NCBI GenBank assembly: GCA_900546085.1
Contig: URBS01000052.1
Span: 1 to 13,429, forward strand
Direction of reading: 5' to 3'
Length of the DNA stretch: 13,429 bases
Source of the DNA: an uncultured Collinsella sp.
Lineage (GTDB): Bacteria > Actinomycetota > Coriobacteriia > Coriobacteriales > Coriobacteriaceae
Shown here: positions 1-7,200 of the stretch, piece after piece
Position numbering within the stretch: the stretch's first letter is position 1
Layout of the letters: every line of letters starts with the position of its first letter
Notes under the pieces: model-generated
What the model was told of the DNA's origin: nothing
The model's input: only the letters and a program-made list of their open reading frames with translations
The model's database searches: none
Position numbers and translations under genes: made by a program

Positions 1-16
1 TTTGATTTCTTCGCTC

Positions 17-23
17 AAGGAGG
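17..23 (+). promoter_or_regulatory. Ribosome binding site that sets the dipeptidase start
   Basis: AAGGAGG lies at 17-23. The ATG at 24 touches it directly, whereas the in-frame ATG at 30 is six bases downstream, which is a normal spacing. The start at 30 is therefore preferred. Confidence 0.75.
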
Positions 24-29
24 ATGCGC

Positions 30-1553
30 ATGCCGTGCACAACGATTTTGGTTGGTAAGAACGCGAGCTACGACGGGTCGACCCTGGTCGCGCGTAACGA
101 GGACTCGTCCAACGGGGTGTTTGAGCCCAAGCGTATGCGCGTGGTGCATCCCGACGAACAGCCGCGCGTCTACACGAGCGTCCTGAGTCACCTGACCGTT
201 GAACTGCCCGATAACCCCATGCGCTACACGAGCGTCCCCGATGTTGTCCCGGGCCACGGCATCTGGGCCGAGGCCGGTTTCAACGAGCTCAATGTGGGCA
301 TGTCCGCAACCGAGACGCTCACCACCAACGAGCGCGTTCGCGGCGCCGACCCGCTCGTCGACTACGTGCCCGCCAAGGGCAACGAGGACGAGGACGGCTA
401 TGTTCCGGCGCAGCCCGGCGGTCTGGGCGAGGAGGACATGGTGACCCTGGTGCTGCCATATGCCAAATCCGCCCGCGACGGCGTACGCATTCTGGGTGAC
501 CTGCTCGAGCGTTATGGCACCTACGAGAACAACGGCATCGCCTTTAGCGACGTGGACGAGATCTGGTGGCTGGAGACCATCGGCGGTCACCACTGGATCG
601 CCAAGCGCGTGCCTGACGACGCCTATGTGACCATGCCCAACCAGCTGGGTATCGACAGCTTTGACCTGGATGACGCCGAGGGCGCCCAGGCCGATCACAT
701 GTGCTCCGCCGACCTGCGCGCTTGGATGGCCGAGTGGCATCTGGACCTGACGCTGGGCGTCGAGGGCGACGGTCCGGCCGCGGTCTTCAACCCGCGCGAG
801 GCCTTTGGCTCGCACAGCGACAGCGACCACGTCTACAACACGCCGCGCGCCTGGTATATGCAGCGCTGCCTTAACCCCAGCGATGTGTGGGACGGTCCCG
901 AGGCCGACTACACGCCCGAGAGCGACGATATTCCCTGGAGCCGCGTGCCCGAGCGCAAGGTGACCATCGAGGACATCAAGTACGTACTCTCGAGCCACTA
1001 CCAGGGCACGGAGTACGACTGCTACGGCAGCAAGGGCACGCCCGCCACGCGTGGCGCCTATCGCCCCATCGGCATCAACCGCAACAGCCAGCTCGCTGTG
1101 CTGCAGCTGCGCCCCTATGCGCATCCGGCCTACCGCGCCGTGCAGTGGATGGCCTTTGGCTCCAACTCGTTTAACGCGCTGGTTCCGCTGTACGCCAACG
1201 TCGAGACCATGCCCGAGTACTTTGCCGACACGCAGGCTCGCGTGACGTCCGAAAACTTCTACTGGGCCAACCGCCTGATCGGCGCGCTGGCCGACGTCCG
1301 CTTCCATGAGTGCGGCCGCGCAGTCGAGGATTATCAGGAGAAGGTCGGCGGCATGGGCCACAAGCAGATTCATGACGTCGACGCCGCCGTAGCTACCCTG
1401 CCCGAGGCCGAGGTGCCTGCCGAGCTCGCCCGCGCCAACGAGGAGTTTGCCGAGCGTGTTCGTGTAGAAACCGATGCCCTGTTGGGCAAGGTGCTCTATA
1501 CCACGAGCTGCGCCATGAAGAACTCTTTCGCGATGAACGACAACGTGAGGTAG
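30..1553 (+). CDS. C69-family dipeptidase (PepD-like, N-terminal Cys nucleophile)
   Basis: This encodes a 507-residue cytoplasmic peptidase of family C69 (PF03577), which hydrolyses a broad range of dipeptides. The start at 30 is chosen by the AAGGAGG at 17-23. It puts Cys at residue 3 in the N-terminal sequence MPCTTILVGKNASYDGST, followed by LVARNEDSS. In this family (for example lactobacillar PepD) that near-terminal Cys is exposed by processing and acts as the N-terminal nucleophile, and the G-K-x-A-S-x-D-G-S/T-T block is the family signature. The length is close to the usual 470-510 residues. There is no signal peptide or membrane segment, so it probably degrades peptides taken up by the cell. 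It appears to be transcribed alone: its upstream context lies outside the window and no convincing terminator follows. The family assignment is firm, but the exact substrate range cannot be read from the sequence. Confidence 0.92.
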   Translation: MPCTTILVGKNASYDGSTLVARNEDSSNGVFEPKRMRVVHPDEQPRVYTSVLSHLTVELPDNPMRYTSVPDVVPGHGIWAEAGFNELNVGMSATETLTTNERVRGADPLVDYVPAKGNEDEDGYVPAQPGGLGEEDMVTLVLPYAKSARDGVRILGDLLERYGTYENNGIAFSDVDEIWWLETIGGHHWIAKRVPDDAYVTMPNQLGIDSFDLDDAEGAQADHMCSADLRAWMAEWHLDLTLGVEGDGPAAVFNPREAFGSHSDSDHVYNTPRAWYMQRCLNPSDVWDGPEADYTPESDDIPWSRVPERKVTIEDIKYVLSSHYQGTEYDCYGSKGTPATRGAYRPIGINRNSQLAVLQLRPYAHPAYRAVQWMAFGSNSFNALVPLYANVETMPEYFADTQARVTSENFYWANRLIGALADVRFHECGRAVEDYQEKVGGMGHKQIHDVDAAVATLPEAEVPAELARANEEFAERVRVETDALLGKVLYTTSCAMKNSFAMNDNVR

Positions 1554-1652
1554 GGATCTCCCGTCGATCGAATAGCGCTAAAACGCTTTGTCGCTTTCAC
1601 TCAATCTTGGGTACAAGAACGCCAATGCAGTTGTTTGTGATTGGAGACAACC

Positions 1653-2069
1653 ATGGTTATGAAACTCGATCAGCTTGTTAACGGCGCCATCAACGTGGGC
1701 TTCGGCGCCGCCGCCGTTGCCATCGAGGGTAGCAAGAAGGTCCTCGACGACCTCAACACCAAGGGTGAGCAGGTGCGCAAGGACGCAGGTGCTCCCGATA
1801 TCGCCCGCAGTGTGTCCGACATGTTCGAGCAGGCCGGTGGCACCATCTCCGACCTGACCGAGCGTCTGGGTATGCAGGGCGAGACCGCGGCCCAGCGCGT
1901 GCTTGACGAGCTCATTCTGGCTCGCGTCCGCGTCATGACCGCCCCCGAGCGCACGGCCTTCCTGGCCCATGTGCGCGACATCGTCGATTCAGTCGAGGAC
2001 AACGTGACCTCGGTGCCCGTCGAGTCCGTTGAGCCCGACGATGCGAAGGATACCGAAGAGGCCGAGTAG
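1653..2069 (+). CDS. Phasin-like protein (PHA granule-associated family)
   Basis: This encodes a small acidic protein of 138 residues. The start is the ATG at 1653, six bases after GGAG at 1643-1646; a TTG at 1641 overlaps that ribosome site and is rejected. The N-terminal segment, NVGFGAAAVAIEGSKKVLDD followed by LNTKGEQVRKD, resembles the amphipathic 'G-x-x-A-x-A-x-E-E-G-S-K-x-x-x-x-L-x-x-K-G-E' block of phasins (PhaF/PhaI type). The remainder is predicted to be helical and coiled-coil prone, ending in an acidic Glu/Asp-rich tail. Phasins coat polyhydroxyalkanoate granules, but no PHA gene is present here. The gene directly precedes a UbiB-type kinase with an 8-base gap, and small phasin-like proteins are known next to such kinases in other Gram-positive bacteria. 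A membrane- or lipid-surface helper for the kinase is therefore at least as likely as a granule role. The assignment rests on a short motif. Confidence 0.75.
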   Translation: MVMKLDQLVNGAINVGFGAAAVAIEGSKKVLDDLNTKGEQVRKDAGAPDIARSVSDMFEQAGGTISDLTERLGMQGETAAQRVLDELILARVRVMTAPERTAFLAHVRDIVDSVEDNVTSVPVESVEPDDAKDTEEAE

Positions 2070-2077
2070 CAGCGCAG

Positions 2078-3841
2078 ATGGCAGATTCCACCACCGATTA
2101 CAACAATCTAGATCCCTTGGGTGACGAGGCGGCGGTTGTCGATGAGGTCGATGCCGCCGTCTCGGGCGCTCGCAAGAAGCCGCGCGCTGTCGATATGGTC
2201 CCCGAGGAGCCCGACGCGATGGCGCCGGATGAAGAATACCAGCTCACGCCGGCGGGTCGCCGCGAGCGCATCGGGCAGATTGTTCGCCTGGTCAAAAAGT
2301 ACCGCGTGTGGGACAACCTCACGCCGGTTCGTTTGCGCCGCCTGCTCGAGGAACTCGGCCCCATGTTCGTCAAGATGGGGCAGATTCTGGCTAACCGGTC
2401 CGAGATTCTGCCGCAACGCTTTTGCGACGAGCTGCGTCGTCTGCGCTCCGACGTGGAGCCGGTGCCGTACGAGGTCGTACTCAGTTGTCTGGAAGAAGAA
2501 TACGGCCTGCGCCTGGGGGAGATGTTCGACGCGATCGATCCCAACCCGCTTGGTAGCGCATCGCTCGCGCAGGTGCACCGCGCTCGCCTGGTGACGGGCG
2601 AGGACGTGGCCGTTAAGGTGCAGCGCCCCGGTGCGCAGCAGGTTATGGCACAGGACATCGATATCATCCGCTCGGTTGTGCGTATCGTTTCCAAGTTCGT
2701 CAACACCGATCAATTCGTTGACCTGCACGGCGTAGTCGAGGAGTTGTGGACCTCGTTTCGCGAGGAGACCAACTTTTTGGCCGAGGCCAAAAACCTCAAC
2801 GACTTCTACGAGTTCCATAAGAGCGTTCATGGCGTGGGGTGCCCTAAATCCTATCTGGACCTGTGCACTGAGCACGTGGTGGTCATGGATTACGTCGACG
2901 GCATTTCGATCGCCGATCCTGAACGCTTGGTGGCCGAGGGCTATGACTTGGAAAAGATCGGTGCTGCAATCGTCGAGGACTACTCGACGCAGGTGCTCGA
3001 CGACGGCTTTTTCCATGCCGACCCGCATGCGGGAAACATCATCCTCAAGGACGGCATTGTCTACTTTATCGACTTGGGCATGGTCGGACGCATGTCGAGC
3101 CACGATCGTGGCATCGTCAAGGACATGATTTTCGCCGTGGCCGAGGGCGACGTGCCCAAGCTCAAGGATTCGCTCATGCGCTTTGCCGTGACGCGTGGCG
3201 ATTCGGGCGAGCTCGATCATTCGGCCTTTTTGTCCGATTTGGACTTTATCGTGGCTGACTTTGCGGGCCTTGACCTGAAGGACCTTGATATCGGCGAGTT
3301 TTTGACCTCGCTGCTCAATCTGGCGCGCAAAAATGACGTTGAGCTGCCGAGTGTGGTCACGATGTTCGCCCGCGGCATGGTGACGCTCGAGGGCCTGCTG
3401 ACCGAGTACATGCCCAACGTCAACATGATCCAGATCATCCAGACGCACATCAAAAACGAGAAGAGCACCTATGTGCGCGTCCGCGAAATGGGGCGCGATC
3501 TTGCCGCGAGCAGCTATCGCGCAGCAAAAGGCTCGCTCGAGGCGGCCGAGTATCTGGGCTTGGCATCGCGCATGCTCACGCGCGGCCAGCTTAAGGTGAA
3601 CACGCAGATCATGAGCAGCGATAAGGCGCTGCGACAGCTGGGTGGAATTATCGACCGCATGTCGATGGCAATTGTGATTGCCGGCCTGTTTATCGGCTCG
3701 TCGGTGGTGTACTACGCGCGCATCGAGCCGGTTGTGTTTGGTATCCCGGTCATTGGCTTTATGGGCTACGTTAGCGCACTGGTGCTGGCGCTTATGCTGG
3801 GCCGCAATATCTGGCTCAACAGTCACGGCGGCAAGCACTAG
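2078..3841 (+). CDS. ABC1/UbiB/AarF-family atypical protein kinase-like protein
   Basis: This encodes a 587-residue member of the ABC1/UbiB/ADCK family. Family hallmarks appear in order: the K-x-G-Q motif (FVKMGQILANRSE, Lys99-Gln102), an Ala-rich loop with S-L-A-Q-V-H (162-167), the VAVK lysine (Lys180), the catalytic loop HADPHAGN (313-320) and the metal-binding DLG (332-334). Two hydrophobic helices near 528-546 and 551-572 anchor the C-terminus in the membrane. The first roughly 60 residues are acidic and probably disordered. In other organisms these proteins support ubiquinone or prenyl-lipid metabolism through ATPase activity rather than classical protein phosphorylation. An anaerobe of this type is not expected to make ubiquinone, so the substrate is unknown. 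The start has only a weak ribosome site and lies 8 bases after the phasin-like stop codon, suggesting translational coupling. A terminator follows at 3893-3920. Confidence 0.93.
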   Translation: MADSTTDYNNLDPLGDEAAVVDEVDAAVSGARKKPRAVDMVPEEPDAMAPDEEYQLTPAGRRERIGQIVRLVKKYRVWDNLTPVRLRRLLEELGPMFVKMGQILANRSEILPQRFCDELRRLRSDVEPVPYEVVLSCLEEEYGLRLGEMFDAIDPNPLGSASLAQVHRARLVTGEDVAVKVQRPGAQQVMAQDIDIIRSVVRIVSKFVNTDQFVDLHGVVEELWTSFREETNFLAEAKNLNDFYEFHKSVHGVGCPKSYLDLCTEHVVVMDYVDGISIADPERLVAEGYDLEKIGAAIVEDYSTQVLDDGFFHADPHAGNIILKDGIVYFIDLGMVGRMSSHDRGIVKDMIFAVAEGDVPKLKDSLMRFAVTRGDSGELDHSAFLSDLDFIVADFAGLDLKDLDIGEFLTSLLNLARKNDVELPSVVTMFARGMVTLEGLLTEYMPNVNMIQIIQTHIKNEKSTYVRVREMGRDLAASSYRAAKGSLEAAEYLGLASRMLTRGQLKVNTQIMSSDKALRQLGGIIDRMSMAIVIAGLFIGSSVVYYARIEPVVFGIPVIGFMGYVSALVLALMLGRNIWLNSHGGKH

Positions 3842-3892
3842 AGGCCGCGACCGTCACCGCATTTTCCTATCGCAAACAATAGCTTTTACCTT

Positions 3893-3920
3893 GGGCTTCG
3901 CCTGCGTGCGAGGCCCTTTT
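3893..3920 (+). terminator. Rho-independent terminator after the UbiB-type gene
   Basis: GGGCTTCG (3893-3900) pairs with CGAGGCCC (3909-3916) as an 8-bp stem with one G-U pair. The loop is 8 bases, and TTTT follows at 3917-3920. It lies about 50 bases after the stop at 3841 and separates that unit from the riboswitch operon. Confidence 0.8.
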
Positions 3921-3956
3921 GCGTGATACCATTTTGACGGTAACAATCGATGGCCT

Positions 3957-4129
3957 AGATGGTGGTGCGGAGACGCATGAATACGCGGTTTACCTGCGCG
4001 TTTGGGAGAATTGGGGTGCAAGTCCCCGGCTGTACCAGTAACCGTAATTCCTCTTGGCTCGGGATGTTCGCGTCGCAGATCGGACGACGTGCCCGAGTCG
4101 TTAAGGTTAAGTCGGATCGCCTCCCATCT
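3957..4129 (+). promoter_or_regulatory. Cobalamin (vitamin B12) riboswitch
   Basis: The conserved core can be followed by eye against the E. coli btuB leader. GGTT (3987-3990) is followed by GGGAGAATTGGGGTGCAAGT and CCCCGGCTGTACCAGTAACC, then GTAA, matching the family pattern GGGAAuc-GGUG-nAA-UCC...CuGUAA. A peripheral stem pairs around 4056-4063 with 4092-4099 and contains an inner CGTCG (4071-4075) / CGACG (4085-4089) hairpin. The 3' B12 box is AAGTCGGATCGCCTCCC (4109-4125). A closing helix AGATGG (3957-3962) / CCATCT (4124-4129) is perfect, but other closing pairings are possible, so the 5' edge is approximate. The element lies in the leader of the DUF4430 operon and should make its expression depend on adenosyl- or methylcobalamin. 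No clear promoter was found just upstream. Confidence 0.88.
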
Positions 4130-4163
4130 TGCATGCGGCTGCGGCGTATGCCGCCGGTGTGCA
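4130..4163 (+). other. Strong hairpin in the riboswitch expression platform
   Basis: GCGGC (4141-4145) and GCCGC (4150-4154) close a GTAT loop. Below an internal bulge, TGCATGC (4130-4136) pairs with GTGTGCA (4157-4163), including two G-U pairs. No U-run follows, so it is not a terminator. It begins immediately after the B12 box and closing helix, and CATGCG (4132-4137) can instead pair with CGCATG (3974-3979) inside the riboswitch. It is likely part of the switching region. Confidence 0.55.
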
Positions 4164-4263
4164 TAGGGCTCTGGAGGGAAGGGGGACCCCGATGGGGGAA
4201 CTCGAGCGCAACATGCGCGATGACGTGGGGCAACCTCAAGGCAACGCTCCAAGTACAGACAAT

Positions 4264-4269
4264 GGGAGG
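4264..4269 (+). promoter_or_regulatory. Ribosome binding site of the large DUF4430 gene
   Basis: GGGAGG lies 3 bases before the ATG at 4273 and 9 bases before the in-frame ATG at 4279. The surrounding ATGGGAGGC (4262-4270) is a perfect reverse complement of GCCTCCCAT (4119-4127) in the B12-box region. A competing, in-frame AAGGGGG at 4179-4185 precedes an ATG at 4192. Confidence 0.6.
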
Positions 4270-4272
4270 CAA

Positions 4273-7200
4273 ATGGATATGTTTGTGGACGAGCGCCAGC
4301 GCGTCTCGTGGCGTCGTCATGGAGCGATTGCCCGTGGCGTAGCCAAGCGCGGTCTGGTGGCGTTCCTGGCTTTTGCCATGGCTTTTGGCACCACGCCGGC
4401 GCAACTTTGGGCCGAGGGCGCCGAGGGCATTGCCGAGGCTGTGGCTCAGGCTACGACGCCGAGTGAGGGCACGGTGGCTGCGGATGGTGCTGCCGACCAG
4501 GGCAACGCCGAGGTTTCGGATTCCGAGGGCGCGCCTGCAGCCAGTGCAGCCATAACAGAGGCAGCAACTGGCGACGAAGGCTCGGCGACGGGGGAGAGCC
4601 CTGCTGCGAGCGAGCAGTCTTCGACGGCGCCCACTGGCCAAGCAGGATCTGCCGCCGCGGCTGCCGTCCAGACAGAGAACCCGACAGAAACCGGCGATGT
4701 CGCCAAGAAGCAAGTCGAGGTCTCGTTCTCGATTATCGGCACCGATGCCGACGGCAAGGCTCAGACCTGGGTGGCACCTACGCAGCTCAAGCTCGACGAG
4801 GGCTCGACGGCTGCGGACGCCTTCGTTAAGCTGCAGCAGAAGACGGGCTTCAAGGCGAAATACGATCCGAACACGGCATACGGTTTCTACCTCGAAAGCA
4901 TCACGTCCCCGAGTGATGGCCGCACGCTTGCCTTCGATCCGGCGACTTATGCCTACTGGCAGCTGTTCGTCGACGGCGCGTCTTCCTCGGTTGGCGCGAG
5001 CGGCGTTAAGCTCACCCAGGGGCAGAAGATTGAGTTTGCCTATACGGCTGGTAGCGCGTCCCCTGTCGTTAAGGACCAGGTTGCCGCAAATGTGACCGTC
5101 ATTGGTCGCGATGCCCAGGGCAAGACTCAGACTTGGGTCGATAACGCGCAGTATGTGGTGACGTCCGGCTCGAGCGCACTTGACCTTACGAAGGTCGCGC
5201 TTGAGGCGAATGATATTGACGCCGTTGCTGCGGGCTCCTTTATTCTGAGCCTTAAGTACAACGGTGTTGAGCTGGGTACGCCGCTCGATTATTCGACCTA
5301 TTGGCGGCTGTTTATCAACGGCAAGTCGAGTGACTATACGGCGGACAATGTCACCATCCATGCCGGCGATACCGTCACGTGGTTCTACGGTGGCTGGGGC
5401 GACCAGTTGCCGTCCGATTCTGTCCATGCTTCCGTTCAGGTGCTTGGCAAGGACAAGGACGGCAAGCAGCAGGTTTGGGCTTCGACGGGTCAGATGAGTC
5501 TCAAGGCGGGCTCTACTGCCAAGGATCTGCTGGAGCAGACTGGTCTTGATCTCGTTGCTAGTGAAGAGTCTTGGGGCTGGTACCTCAGCGGCATTAAATC
5601 GCCGCTTGACGGTAAGACCTATAAGTATGATCCTGCGACCCGCAGTTATTGGCAATTCTATGTAAATGGCAAGTCCGTCACGGTCGGTGCCGGCAACTAC
5701 GAGCTCCAAGAGGGCGACGCCGTCACCTTTATGTATGGTGCTGACGCCGATGCCCTCCCCGGTCAGGTTCTTGGGTCTGTCGATGTTGTCGGCCCCGATG
5801 TCAACGGCAACAATACTTGCTGGGGCTCGGCAAGCAGTGTTTCTTTGCCCGAAGGCTCTACTGCCCAGAACCTTATTGAGACGGTCCTGAAGGCCAAGGG
5901 CGTTACGTACAACGGCTCCCAGAGTGGTGAGTACTGGCTCCTCAATTCCATCAACTCGCCGTTCGATCACAAGCCGTATGCCTGGGATGGTGCGACCAAG
6001 AAATATTGGCGTCTGTTTATCAACGGAGAGCCCTCATCTCTCTGCGCCAATCAGATTACGCTCAAGAGCGACGATAAGGTTACGCTTGCCTATACCACCG
6101 ACGATTCGCCCATGCCCGATCCCGACAAGATTGTCGTGGACCCGAGTGCGACGACTCCTGATTGGGATGCCGAGTGGGCCGGCTACGGCAACAGTGGCAA
6201 CGGTTCGACCGTAACGGATGCCAAGACGCCTGCGCAGGCCGCCGGTCTTAAGTGGGCCTTCGATTGGAAGGCCGAGTCTGGCCAGCAGTATGCCAACTGC
6301 AGCGAGCCTGTCATCGCTAACGGTTTTGTGTACATCGCGACCGAGAACGAGCTCATTAAGATCGATTCGTCCACGGGCAAAAAGGTTGCCTCTGCGCCGC
6401 TTGCCTCCAAGGTGAGCTATACCTCTCGTCCGATCTATACCAACGGCCTTATCATCGTTCCGCTCAACGGCGGTGCGGTCCAGGCGATTACTGCAGACAA
6501 GCTGATCTGCAAGTGGCTGACGCCTGGTTTGACGGACTTGACGCAGAGCTCCTGCACCGTCGTTTCGGACGGCGAGTATGTCTATGTTGGTACGGTCGAT
6601 ATTTCGTATGACGAGAACTACAACGCGACCTACGGCAACGGCTCCCTGAAGCGTATCAAGATTGCCACGGGCGAAGTCTCTTGGCAGAACATTGACCCTT
6701 CCGAGGGCTATTATTGGACTGGCGCTGCGCTGACGGATAAGTACACCATTGTTCCTACGAGCGCGGGCACGCTTAAGTGCATTGATAAGACGACGGGCAA
6801 TGTCGTTTCGGCCATGAAGCTCGGCGCTGTCGCAAATGCCGATTGCATTGCCGATCCGTCCAATGGTTCGACCTTCTATCAGATGACGCACGACGGAAAG
6901 CTCCATGTGATTTCGCTTTCGGCAAAGGGCGTGCTGAGTGAACAGAAGACGGTTGATCTGGGCCTTACGAATAATCTGAGCGCCCCTGCGGTGTCTGGCG
7001 ACAATCTGATTGTCGGTGGGCAGACGGCTACTGGCTCTGCTCTGGTTCTCTATAACCTGAAGACGGGTAAGACCACGATGGTCGCTGCTGCCGACGGCAA
7101 GGCGCTGCCGGCTGGCCTCAACGGTATTGCCGCTACTCCGCTGGTGAGTGTTCAGGGCGGCAAGACCTACGTGTACTTCACCGTGAACAGCGCGGATAGC

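Noticed and set aside
1574..1587. Small hairpin AGCG/CGCT after the dipeptidase gene as a terminator
   Set aside because: Only four base pairs and no proper T-run; too weak to call.
1588..1617. Possible promoter TTGTCG / TACAAG before the phasin-like gene
   Set aside because: Each hexamer matches only four of six consensus bases with an 18-base spacer; this is common by chance.
2108..3838. 576-codon open frame on the minus strand opposite the UbiB-type gene
   Set aside because: The plus-strand protein has complete kinase-family motifs; the antisense product is His/Val/Ala-rich without motifs.
3924..3961. Possible promoter for the riboswitch operon (TGATACCAT, or TTGACG with TAGATG)
   Set aside because: The two readings exclude each other, both are weak, and the second would start transcription inside the riboswitch.
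4129..4191. Upstream TTG start for the large DUF4430 gene
   Set aside because: The TTG lies in the riboswitch closing helix, has no ribosome site, and would put about 75 residues before the signal peptide core.
3955..5970. 671-codon open frame on the minus strand
   Set aside because: It runs antisense through the riboswitch and the first DUF4430 domains, with no ribosome site and composition typical of a shadow frame.
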